Assembly (NCBI GenBank): GCA_008360955.1 | Contig: LUCM01007409.1 | Location: 154,056-218,055, forward strand | Length of the DNA: 64,000 nt | Reading direction: 5' to 3' | DNA from: Fasciolopsis buskii | Taxonomy: Eukaryota; Platyhelminthes; Trematoda; Plagiorchiida; Fasciolidae | Shown: positions 1-11,500 of the stretch, in pieces | How positions within the stretch are numbered: the stretch's first letter is position 1 | How the letters are laid out: each line of letters opens with the position of its first letter | Notes under the pieces: generated by a model | What the model was told of the DNA's origin: nothing | Seen by the model: the letters and a program-made list of their open reading frames with translations, nothing else | Databases searched by the model: none | Position numbers and translations under genes: made by a program

Positions 1-2059
1 CTAAATTGTTGAAGAATACTAGAGTTATTAGTCAACAATTTAGGCGATTTCTTTCCTGATCGCGTGTTTTCGATATGTCCGTTAAATTAACCAGACACCC
101 GTACTAGCGAATAAAGTGAACATTCAAAAGGATGAAGCTTTTGAAGTAAATGTGACCTAGGGATGGAATCAAAGACGAAAGGACGATCAGGAAAATGCAT
201 CTAACGGAATTTACAGAGTTGTTCAATGACTTGTGAACAAAGTGCACTGAATATGATATCGCATCAAGAGCGCGATTTGCAGACGAAGTCGAGGTAATCG
301 AGTGCAGCTGGAGTGTATCGTATTAGGTTCAGAAAGATAGTCATGAGGAGACTTGATTATAGTCGTTCAGGGAGAATGGTGAATGCTTCCCTCTTGGGAA
401 TCGCCCCAGGAAGTGGTGAATTCCATCAAGCTGGAATGTTACAAAAAGTTTATAATAAGAGCACTTGCGTATTCAGACAACACGGGCATCATATCTAAAG
501 ACACAAGAAGGTAAAAAGACATCTAGAGCATCCGTGGCTCCAGGCTTGTTAGTTTTAAGTAATTCAATGATCTCATCCATATCTGTAAGTTCAATCTCGG
601 GAAGTCCGTAGAGCGATGTGGTGAAAGGATAAATGTGGCAGGCTTGATGAATGCAGCACTGCGGACATCATTTATCTGATTGGATTTAAGAAAAGCGTTT
701 TGCGCAAGACGAGAATAATTTTTTACTGTCATAACGTTGAAACGATGATCACTGTCAGAGATAGAAACATGAAGTTTGACGAAAAAAATATTTGGTTGGT
801 TAGATAGGACTTTCTCAATATTTGCAGTCCCACGAGTGAGTGAGAGACGTAAATCCGTCGGTTCGATTGCAAATAATGTAGTTTGAATGGGGCGGTTAGA
901 CCCTCCTGCGATCAAATGGAAGGTGTTATCAAGGAGAGCAACAATGACAGAGATGAAGTCGACTACTAAAACAACAAACCTAGGATGACAAGATACAATC
1001 AAGCACTCAATATAGATACATGAGTGAGAAAAGACCGTGAAGAAGTGGACATGTGTGACAACCATTCCATCGGTGTAATTTCACACGGTTCTTTATCGTG
1101 TCGAAACCGAACGAACTTATCAACAGGCACGACGGTATTATCCATGTCAACATTCAGTCAGGATTCTTGTATGTGTTCAATGAACGTGTTACGATAAACG
1201 CATGAATTCAGTACGCATGACGAGCCAGCAATGTTTCCGAAGAGGGAGCGTACATTTGTGCAGACTAGAAATGGAACAGTCTTTTCGTTTGGTGGTAGTT
1301 GATTGACGGGAGCCTGTTATTCCCCATGGCAGCGTTTTCTCGAACAAACGGGAGACGTCGGATGTGAAAAACTAACGAAGTATGAAGACAAACAATCCAC
1401 AATACAAGATTTACACTGGAGAATAGTTTACCTTGAGTAGGAACATTGAACAGACTTATTGTTCCCAAACAGTGACCGTCGATAGTACAACCAACTGCAG
1501 CGCAAATATTCAAGATGCCAATCTCTATTTTGTCTAGTCCTAACTAAAATATTGATATGATCATGAGCAACAATACTGATGCACTTAATGTGGAACGGCC
1601 AGAGAAGAAAGCAGATATTCACCGGTTGTGAACTAACGGACAAGTATGCGGACCTCACATAGGGAGTTTAACGCTGGGGGTTACGTCCTGCAGTTAAGCG
1701 TACCATAACTTCGTAACTTGCTGCAATTCTGGTCCAATTCGACGGGCACTCACCAACAACGTTCCCTACCTATAGTGTTCGATTTATGGCATTTGTACTT
1801 CAAGCGTTCCCGTTGCAACTTCCAGTAAATCCAAAGTAATTTCATCGGGGTCTTTTGACGTTTCAGCTGATTCTAACACTGTTGTCAACTCACGTTCCGG
1901 CACTCAACTGGGTTGCTGGTGATCAGAACGTGTCCAACGCCTTTCATATCATCTAATCCGTGGAACCATAATCCACTGGTTGAACTGAATTCACGTGGTT
2001 AGTCTGTGTGGAAGACCAGGAGGTGAGGATGTACAATCTATACCGTTTCAATATTGAGT

Positions 2060-2260
2060 TCGAAAAAAATGACATTGAAATGAGAAAGTGTAAAGTGAAT
2101 GTGAGAAACTGTAAGTTTACTTTGAGAACCATTGGCCGTGGTAAACTTCGCCTATCTCTGGTGCATATCACTGGCCAATTAAGCACATCGGCCACCAGTC
2201 CATGATTAGCCACTTCTTTTTTCACACTCCTTGTAAAAAGAACTAAGACAAACCTCAGTC
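2060..2260 (+). repeat. Inverted repeat, left arm
   Basis: About 200 bp that recurs in reverse complement at 2331-2520, with roughly three quarters or more of positions alike. The shared landmark CACACTCCTTGT lies near 2222-2233 and its complement near 2363-2374. The arms are separated by about 70 bp. No coding capacity is seen, so this is probably two diverged copies of a short interspersed or foldback element. Confidence 0.7.
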
Positions 2261-2330
2261 TTGCGTCATGCGCGCTATGGACGGACGTCAACATAGTGTG
2301 ATCCTAAGCAGTTCGTTGATTTGGGTGAGG

Positions 2331-2520
2331 CTGAAATCTGTCTTAGTTCTCTTCACAAGGAGTGTGAAAAAGAAGTAACCGATCATAGACTGGTGACTGA
2401 TGTGTTTAATTGGTCAATGAGGTGAACCAGGGATAGAAGAGATTCACCATAGCCGCTCGTTCTCAAACTAATCTATTACTTTACATTTTCTCATTTCAGT
2501 CTTGTTTTTTCTGAATCCAA
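2331..2520 (-). repeat. Inverted repeat, right arm
   Basis: Reverse-complement partner of 2060-2260. It shares the stretches around TGAAATGAGAAA and GAACTAAGACA. Differences are scattered substitutions and a few indels, so the duplication is old. Confidence 0.7.
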
Positions 2521-3987
2521 TCATGAAATGGTATAGAAAAGCCCGACGGTATGCGGTTGAGAATAGACCGACTCTATTGGAGAGACATACACACAAGCAC
2601 ATATTTGATAAACGCATCAAACTGATTGTCTTTCGAGCTCTGCTAGTTGAATTTAGTCTGTTACACATGGTAGAATAAAAGTAGTCCGATCAAATTCTTG
2701 TATCGTGATTAGGGGAAATATTGTTACGGCTTACAGGAGAACGCTTGGAACGAGGAAAACCCTACAAAAAGGAGCCAGACTATTGCCAGTAAAGCATGCA
2801 AGCCATACGCCTCACTTTTCGTGAAATCAATTCGGTATCCTATAGAGTTCCGTGAAACGAGTCATTCGGAAAATCAATCAGAAACTGACAAATCGATATA
2901 AATTACTTTACGCTGGCTTGAGTTATCGTCAATCTCTATCATTATCAAGATACACGGGAATACTTAAGTCTTTTTTGAAGCAATTCTTGTATTTTAAATT
3001 GGCCACTTTACGGAGACCTAAGGGAACATTGAACATGAAAACTGAATTTATATGGGAAATAAAACAGGATAATAATGAGAAATATTGAAACGGCCTTAAC
3101 TTGTGATTCTCACAGACTGCCCAAAGTGGCTTCCATTGGCCGACTTGCAGAACAGCATCATCTTTAATTAGTGTTCCTAAACTCTTATTAGTACTGACCG
3201 AGGGTAACCTTATCCAGATATTCACAGATATTTTTGGCATACCGACTTGCTGAAACCAGGTCGTGGTTCGATCGCCTTCGCTGAGCTCATTCAGTTTAGG
3301 GATCAATCAAGCAATTGAGGTCATATAGAAACCTATTGAACAATATCTCTGAGGCAACTCAGTTTGAGTATTACCATTCATACAACAGATCAAATACTTT
3401 TTAATGCCATAATTTTTCATGCCCTAATATGTCGGGAATTGTTTCAGCCGTATTAGGAAGTACAATTTTCACCTACTCTAACGACGGGCGGCATCCCACT
3501 CTCAACCAATGATCAACCAACTAGCTGGTTTGAAATACGTCGTTGTGGTTCAAACTATACTCGGTTGAAGTTGGAGGTGACGAAGAACAAGCCCAATATC
3601 TTCTTCTGACACAAAACCAACTGTCCAGGTGATAAAAATTCTCTCCTAACTTTCACGCTGTCCTAGCCACGCTGGGTCTCCTATTCTATCGTACTGCGCC
3701 TAGCCATGCAGAAGACAGGGGAACAAGGCAGGGTCTAGTCTGCTTTTAAGAATTCTACCGAGAAGACATTTTGAAATAGGCAAACAATCTAATCACGTTG
3801 TAAGGTTGGAGGCTGATGGCAAATATCTCTTCTAATGCCACAAACACATTTTGACCTCAGTGAATAGATTTCATATAAACTTTCGTATTTCCTCTATGAA
3901 TGAAATTCGTTATGTCCGGACCAGAAGTGCGATTGTCGAATCAACCAAAAGCGCGTAAATGAAAAAACACCTTGGACTGAATGATAA

Positions 3988-4008
3988 CTGCTGCTGCTGC
4001 TGCTGCTG
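3988..4008 (+). repeat. (CTG)7 microsatellite
   Basis: Seven uninterrupted CTG units, read as CAG on the minus (gene) strand. It lies in non-coding sequence. Confidence 0.95.
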
Positions 4009-4999
4009 ATGCTCAGCGTAATGTATTGTGACATGATCGAAGTTCAGCTTAATATTTTTGCTTATCACGAGGGAAATGTACATTGTTGTTCTGAGATCGG
4101 ATTATTGGGATGGGAACAGTGGTACTGGCGGCGTTATGAACCATCACTGACTGAAGAATACGCTATCGCATAAATCGCAACTGGTTGACGTCATTCGAAT
4201 GGCTCAGGAAAGATGAAAATTAATGGTAATCTCTACCTGAAAGGACATTGTTGCTGTCCAGGAAATAACGATGAACAGTTGATAAATTCACCGCTAGCGA
4301 AGCCAGCGGAATTTTACAATCACTCATTAGATTTGGTTTGGAGACTTTTGTATTGGATCCAGGCAGTCAGTTGCACATTCCAGGAGCAATGAACTCACTT
4401 TTCGCATTTGCACTTTGGCACGAATCCAAACACTGGATGAACGCACACAGAGACACGTAAGTGACGTCACTCATACTTATATCCAAACAGACCGGTGAGC
4501 GTGAACGTTGTCTAACCTACACATGCTTTGTGTGGGAAACGGATAACTGATATTTCTTTTACCCTCACCGATGTATGTAAGACGCCGCAAAGTGTACCAA
4601 CAAAGTGCTTGATTTTTGGGCGAACTGCGGCGGCATCTCTTGGGGTGATAACTTATACGAATCCTCAAAACCAGAAGTACGAATAACAATAGATGATGAG
4701 AAAGTCAGCGACTTACAGCTCCAACTCTCGTATTGCTAACAACAGCAACGACGATAACCCCAATTTTTCTTGGAATGCTGCTTGTCAGTCGACAGACTAA
4801 TTTGGCTAGCATTTCATCCTAGATAATCCAAAGAGTTGGTAAGTGCCTCATCAGCATAACTGAAGTAGACCGACATGCTTTTAACGGTTCGAATTCGAGG
4901 ACCTAGCGCGTTGCAGAAGTAGATTTATCGCCCCATTTCTTTTGCAACCATTGCCACTCTTCGCTCTATTAGGAGGCACATTTTTCTCTCACTATATGG

Positions 5000-5570
5000 C
5001 TCAGTTTTTCTGTGCATGTTGTTGGCATTCGTTTTCTCAGTACTCATTATCCTTTCTGATTGGTTCATCTTCAAGTGAGAATAGCGAATACAGAAGGCCA
5101 GATTGACGTTTACCAACTTGGGACGTCGACGCGCCAGCCGATTGTCGACCGAAAATCGATTTTTCACACCAGGGGTGGAGTCGACTCTGCCCTAGGGCTC
5201 AGAAAAATGGCCGTTAAGGGCAGATGCGTGAAGACCTTTCGTGTTTCAGCACCATTGTTTTCATATTGTTGGCAGAATATAGTGAGAGAACTTGACAGTA
5301 GGGCGAGGGTTGGGCGCAAGCTACTGGGTCCTAGGGTTCATCTTTATAACATATTCTGAATCAGAATAAACTGAGGTGGTTGAGATGCGTTTTGTGCATC
5401 CACGCACAAAGACTGTTTCGTACGCTGTTTTCCGAGGCAGGCAGTGATTGTGAGATGGTTAGAGGTGGCCAGACAATGACTTTGCAAAATAATATGACTG
5501 GTGTGGGTTCAGTTAGACCGCCGGTTTGAGGTATACAAAATCCCCCAATGACAGTTGACGACGGCGAGTG
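5000..5570 (+). mobile_element. RTE-like LINE, C-terminal fragment (plus strand)
   Basis: Conceptual translation, with frameshifts, gives LGPRVHLYNIF, then NQNKLRWLRCVL and VRGGQTMTLQNNM. These resemble the C-terminal region of RTE/CR1-type flatworm LINE polyproteins, which reads like NRLRWLGHVLRMP and RGGQxMTWQ. The reverse transcriptase part is missing. The copy is a decayed fragment in the opposite orientation to DYNC2H1. Confidence 0.65.
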
Positions 5571-6559
5571 ACATGTCGCAGTCAGAAATGTTCTTGCGTG
5601 GAAAATCTCTCCTCTTTTGAGCAGTCCAACTTGTGATTTAGCAATCAATCTTCCATTACTCCTCATTCTTTTTTCTCTTTCATTAGTTAATGCTAAGGGA
5701 CAGCAAATTTGGATCACTCTAGCACAAGGCTAATGATCGTACAAACTGAACTGACCGTTTCATTCGAATTCATCGGATCACTAGCATAAATGGGGTTCCC
5801 ACCGATTCAGCCTTGATCGACCGAGTAAAGGATTATGTGGGTACAATCAGGGGAGACTTCTGATAACGCGACTGACCACGTGAGTTCCGTGGACAGCATG
5901 GATTCGCAAAACAGGCAATTTGACGAGGGTTGAGAAAACTGGTACGAGCAGCAGAAATAAAGAATAAGCTTTCCGATTTTGGGTCCCATTTGTATAGGCC
6001 TTCGAATTTTACAATTGAGTCTGCTCGTAGGCGGACTTCTCGGGATGCAACGCTGAGATCAGCTTACCTTAATCTTCTGAAACGCAACCAGGGAACCATA
6101 TCGAAGAAGTTGCATCAGTACCTAGAATACTCAAATTAGCGAATGGAGGATGTCTAGTTGCCCTCTATTAAGATGAATAAACAGTGCAAATGAAGGTAGC
6201 TGAACCGTCTAACCGTATCGCTTAGTGTATTCAAGTATCATTGTAAAAAGTCTCGTGCGCCCCAAAGCGCCAATCCAAAGCAACCTATTCGGGGTAGTTA
6301 ATTGGTTTAGGTCTTTATGCCTTCTCACCGCCTGACGGAATGACCATCTCGAAAAGCAGCCTCCACTGAGCCAGTTGATCCGTTGATGTGTGATGACTGT
6401 TCGTGAACTGCTTTTCGTTTATTTGCGTACATGTTACTACTCGCAATAGATGACCTTGAATTACAGAAAAATATGCGAATTCGATTTGTGTCTTGATTGT
6501 CATTGTTGTGATTCATTCTCAAATGCATCCGGATATTTCCATTCATTCGGTCGGGTAAC

Positions 6560-7310
6560 CAGGACAACAAGATAAATACAACACATCTCTGGACCAATAT
6601 ACGTATTGATATTCCGAGGTTCCTGGGGCCCACAACCCTAAGCATATCTCTTGAGGCACTGACATAGTTATTCCTTTATCTTCTACTAACAGTACCACGA
6701 AACAACTATTGCTCAACCACCAACAATCCCACGTGTATTTCGTCCGCTTCTGAGGCAAACAGGAGGGCCGAACTTACCACCGCTTTATACGCTCGAACTT
6801 CGATAGATAATGGACGACACAATAAGTGCCTCACTTTTGTAAATGTTAATCGAGTTCTGTGAAAAATAAATGAGAGTTCATCTATTGTATCACTATCTGG
6901 CGAGATACAGCATCCTAAGTAAACAAACCTATCTACTTCACCCAACTCCTGGGAAAATGTGGTTCAGCTTCGGGACAGTGAACTTTTGCAAAAGCAATTT
7001 GTATTTCAAGATTGAAAACGCATCTTAAATACAGCTAAACTGTGGGGAAGGTCATCGACGGATAATTAAAACTTGCATGAGTTTGAGTTCACAAGCACAA
7101 CATTGTCCGGATGTTCAAAATGGGATAGTGTACTCTCTGACCAGATACCAATGGGACCATCCTCACATGAGGACTGGACCACTTCCATAGTCATTGTAAC
7201 AGAAGATGAAAGAGAGCAACGGTGTTGAAAACCATTACGTCTTGTGAACTCGAGCAAAAGATCACCGTAAACAGGATCAGAAGAGAGAAGTGAATTTATC
7301 TGGCCCAACT
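6560..7310 (-). mobile_element. RTE-like LINE, reverse transcriptase palm and C-terminal fragment (minus strand)
   Basis: Frames on the minus strand give EVVQSSCEDG and HPDNVVLV, the catalytic YADD box decayed to HPDN. LGEVDRFVYLGCCISP, VRHLLCRPLSIEVRAY and VVSSALLFASEA follow. This order matches the palm and thumb of RTE-like LINE reverse transcriptases (YADDVVLL, FxYLGSCISPGG, RSVLLYGSETW). Several frame breaks and the lost catalytic aspartate mark it as dead. Confidence 0.75.
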
Positions 7311-7572
7311 TTCAGTAAGAAGCATCCCCAAAGAAATAAACAGTCGATTGAGTGAAACTTTGCTTTCAGATCATTTCGAACCGAAGTTATGAAGGCTGTA
7401 AGTATCTTAGGCTAAATTATTTTGTTGATACAACCCGTACCGAGCCGGAAAGTGACTTGCTTCTAAGGCATACACTTTTTGAAAGTACTAGATAATCGAC
7501 GAAGAGTAGCCCTGACAAACGGCTTAGATGCGGTACCAACTGAACTAATCCATTTGTGGTTCTCGCGAGAAC

Positions 7573-7627
7573 CTGTTGGCTTTCTTGCAAGTCGGTACAC
7601 AGCAGTTCCAACCGGACCAACTCGACC
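7573..7627 (-). CDS. DYNC2H1: Possible DYNC2H1 exon 22 (weak)
   Basis: The stretch VELVRLELLCTDLQESQQ resembles the family sequence LELKLKALILDIIHNID that follows exon 20 by about 23 residues. It sits between acceptor TTCATTAG and a poor donor, GTTCTC. Its entry phase is 2 while exon 20 leaves in phase 0, so an unseen exon of length 3n+2 (about 70 nt) would have to lie between 7628 and 8038. This is a guess. Confidence 0.22.
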
Positions 7628-8038
7628 CTAATGAATTTTTAAATTTTAACTCCAGAACTTCATTATCATCTCTGAAAAAGGACGGGAAACCCATCGGGTT
7701 TAGAAGCCTTATGCGTCTTCTTCAGCCGATATCATTGGAAGTTCTACCGGGGAAGGGGGCCAACCGAATTGGTACTTGAAGGTGTATGTACATCGCTCCA
7801 GAAAAAGGTATCGAGATTTAATCAGTCCAACATCGAATTCCTCGATCTTTTGATTAACACCAGTATTTCTTGCCCCAGTATATCTAATAAACCTGTAAAC
7901 GTTGCTGCAATTTCCGTGAATCATTTTCTCATCTAGTTCCTTACAGTTCGTAGTCAGCGAATGTTCGTGGTCATGTCTCAAATCCCTGGTTAACTTACAC
8001 TAGTCGCATAAAACGACAACCACCACCTATCCGGTTAC

Positions 8039-8563
8039 CTGCAAATCCTTCTTCAACGCAGATAATCGACCACAATTCAGAGCATCTTCCACATTCCGGG
8101 CGAAGTGGATAGCTTCACTCAGGGTCAGCACTTGTCCTGGGTAAGCGTTTGGATCCAGTCGTGATCGACGCTGATTCTCTGCCGATCCTTCACCCAAACA
8201 TTGGACCAGATTTTCACTGAGTGTCGACTGCATTTCCGTAGCCAGACGTCCAAGCCATATCTCAACTTCGTTAGTCAACTGGATGGGACGTTGTAACGGG
8301 ACAACTTCCCCATCCAATGAACACATTGCCGTCAAGGTGGCAACAGATGTTTTGCCCGAGGCCAACTCGTCCAATCCGTCAAACTGTACATGATGAATAC
8401 CCTGAAAAAGCTTGCGCAGGTGTGTTTGAATCACAGCCGGATTGGTGGACTGACCCAAAATTTCCAACAGATCGTCGTCGCCCAGAAAGTAGAAACGTGG
8501 AAAGATGCTGCGCTTATCTTCCAGGTATTCGTTCAGTGCCCGTTGACAACGAGCCAATTGATC
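8039..8563 (-). CDS. DYNC2H1: DYNC2H1 exon 20 (residues 1510-1684), end of linker
   Basis: This is the largest exon, 525 nt, phase 0 at both ends. The acceptor is CTTGTTACAG and the donor GTAACC. It encodes DQLARCQRALNEYLEDKRS, then FPRFYFLGDDDLLEILGQS, the dynein hallmark at the linker end. GEVVPLQRPIQL and LSEAIHFARNVEDAL follow. About 20-25 residues later the family reaches the segment just before AAA1, which is not securely found here. Confidence 0.97.
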
Positions 8564-11500
8564 CTGTAACAAGGAGAATGAACATTCTACATTTGAATAC
8601 TAATTTATAGGCAAACAAAAAAGCGATCGATAATCTTTCTATGATGGTTTCAAAAGGTCTGACCATAAATACCACGAAAGTAATTTTATATTGGACTAAC
8701 TAATTACCCCTGAGGTTGTCTAAATGTCCTTATCACCGGCCCTTCGGAAAACTGAATGCACCGCCAATTCATGTTAGGACTTCTCCATTCATATGACTTA
8801 AGTAGCTTTTCATGTCTTCATAAACAAAACTTTGTGTGAAGTCATGTGAAAAACTTAAGGCAAAAACTTGATTTCGGGCAGGTCAGGCTCTTGTATAGCA
8901 GATCCAAGAAAACCAGCTGCATTGTTTGGTGACATTCGATGATCTCATGGGTGTCGTGACCAATAGTGCACTCGTTTTCCTGCCCAGTTTATGCTCACTT
9001 GATGATTCAAACAAATGGACTTACCTTTAGGTCCTTACAACACTGCTCTAATTTTTTGTCTTCAAATTGCTAGTTTTTCTACTGGCAAACACACTGGCGC
9101 ACCTTTTACTTGCCTGCATATTTGAAAGCTGGTCTTTGAGAGCAGTTCCTTTCAATCCGGCAACCAAACTGACAACACGGTTGTCCATTTTCAGGGCTTG
9201 TAACAACCGACGAAATTCCGCATCTACTTGGGCAAAGCGTGCAGTTTCTCTTGGTAATGCACCGCGGCCTAGAATCGGCTCCAGATAGACCCACCGTCTT
9301 TGAACTGACTGCAACCCGGTTAGTCCATGATCGAGATCAGCCAAACGTTGGGTCCATGCGTTAGCTCGATCAGCAAAACTGTCGAAATAAGGTGAATCTT
9401 GTAAGGAAGCTAAAAGGGCCATATTATCGCCAACCTATAGGCGGATGAAGGGAGAAAAAGGGACGATTTGGTCAACGCGAAGTGACTGATCAGTGATTTC
9501 CAGATGCTTTAATTCATTAAAAACATGGCGTAACACCGTAACTCTGGGAGTCATTACGATTGGAGATACACCAGATACCAACCGCATCGGATGCGCTAGG
9601 AGTAGAAATGAGACGTTCTCCCGTGCTTGGACAAACAGGTTACCTTTGGGCTGACCAACAGTCTCCTGAAGCCAAGCCACAGTTTTTACGACCACACGTG
9701 CTGTTCGGTGGGGCCTGGTTGTCGCTCGAACTTGTCCCTTGGTATCCATCAGGCCGACTCAGCAACTTGGTGAGACTTGTTAGGGGAAAACCACTCCACA
9801 TCCTCATAATGTCAAAAGACTGATCATAAGCGTTTACTACCACCGTCTAAGTACATGCATATGAAAAATCGGCCCACAGACATTTTAGGGCCTTAGTTAG
9901 AGTCAATACTAAATGCAGTTGTTTTTTCAGTCACATCGATATTTGGATCTAAACCCAGAAAAGGGTTGTACATTGCAAAGAGAGGCTTCTGGCGGATGTG
10001 AAATACTCTAGGCCACTTTTCTTCGGCGCGATGAGTCGTCCAAATGTGAAGTGCGATCAAATCCAGATCAGGACTGAACGCCATACTCCTCTGGGGTCAG
10101 TCGAACAATGCACAGGCTGGGAATTCGATCGACTGCAAGTCGGAGGACAAATACGGAACCAGCCAAGCCCCCGGTTGGCAAACGGGTTGAAAGTGATTTG
10201 ATAATTGTGACGAGCCCAGAGGCGTGCGTGTACAAAATTAAGGCTCAAGAAGAGGCAATAAGTGCGTTGGATAGGGGCAAACAACAAATGTGCTTTAACC
10301 CGAGTAGACCTGTACAAATGTCTTGGTTATGGCAAATCAGGGCTACCGTGGTGTTGACGGGCTGGAGGCTATCTGATGGCTCCTGCTTGATTAAGCTGGG
10401 CGTGATTGAACTGGGATCGAGCCGAACGACTAGAGCTACCAGAGCTGGCGATTTCAAAAACCAGATTTCAAAACATGCTATTTCCAAGTTAGATCAGATT
10501 TGTAGTGAAAATATTCGGAATTGGGCAAGAATATCCCTTTTCTTCACAAGACCTCGCAAAAGCACAAAGACTAGTGGGTCGTAGAGTAATGCACAGACTA
10601 ATTAGTACACATTAAAATACGTACGTACAAATATGATCATATAAGATGAATCACGTTACGGAGTTATGCAAATGAGACCCCAATAGGCCGTTCCCGAATA
10701 GGACTGACATCATTCCGAACTACTAGGGGGAATGGTATGGTTGAAATACTTCATGCTGCTTGTGGTATGCGAAATGCGAGGTGAAAAGCCCAGTTGGTGA
10801 TGATTGGTGGCTATGGATCAAGTCCTTTAGACTGCAGAAAATATCAAAACTTGCAGCAGAGGTGCTTGGCAAAGCCATACTACTTGGTCAGCTTATGGTA
10901 ACCATTTTTACCAATGAAAGTCACTCACTACTAGCGACTTTCCGCATACTTTTGCTATCAAATTGAATTACCGCTGTATATATTAGTGAGTCAAACAATT
11001 AGTCTATTCCGTTTAGAACAAATGAAACCGCAATGACCATCAAATGAAACGTGATTGCATGGATTAGAGTGCATCGGGTGAATAGACAATAGAACAACAC
11101 ATCACAGGGATTAATCTTTAGGTTTATTCTTCTACGGGGACGTATGAAGTTGAATCTGAAACAAAATGCACCGTAGTATTAGGAATCCTATTTTTCTCCA
11201 CTTCCCCTTCTGACCGTATGTCAGAATGTTTCCTCCCATAGATAAAGTGAGGGCGAATGATAAACCATCACCGAAGAGGGAGTTGGCAAACGACAGGGTG
11301 ATTCTAACTCGGGAAACTCAGTTCCAGACGCATAACTAAAACGAACTCAAGCCGTTAGTTTTGAACTTGGTCGATACGTGAAGGACTGAAGATGTTTACC
11401 TTTGGTGACCATTCAAAACAGAGTGGTAGACTTTAACGGATATCTACTGCTTTTGTGAAAGTTAACGTGTTCGGTTGTGCCATTGGTAAACGAAAATGCA

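Larger units (their letters stand above)
1..4900. other. Probable DYNC2H1 intron or 3' flank, no recognised gene
   Basis: I recognise no coding exon here on either strand. The motor domain should follow on the minus strand, so this is probably intronic. It contains an unassigned 180-codon minus-strand open frame at 523-1065, the inverted repeat pair at 2.06-2.52 kb and the CTG tract at 3988. Confidence 0.5.

Noticed and set aside
7600..7671. Minus-strand DDNEVLELKFKNSL behind a strong acceptor (CTTTTTCAG), resembling the dynein segment ILELKLKAL
   Set aside because: The phase does not fit exon 20, and the frame loses similarity at once. The overlapping frame at 7573-7627 fits slightly better, and neither is secure.
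10108..10584. 158-codon plus-strand open frame in intron 18 as a gene
   Set aside because: No recognisable domain, no splice or start context, and a shadow frame on the other strand is also open.
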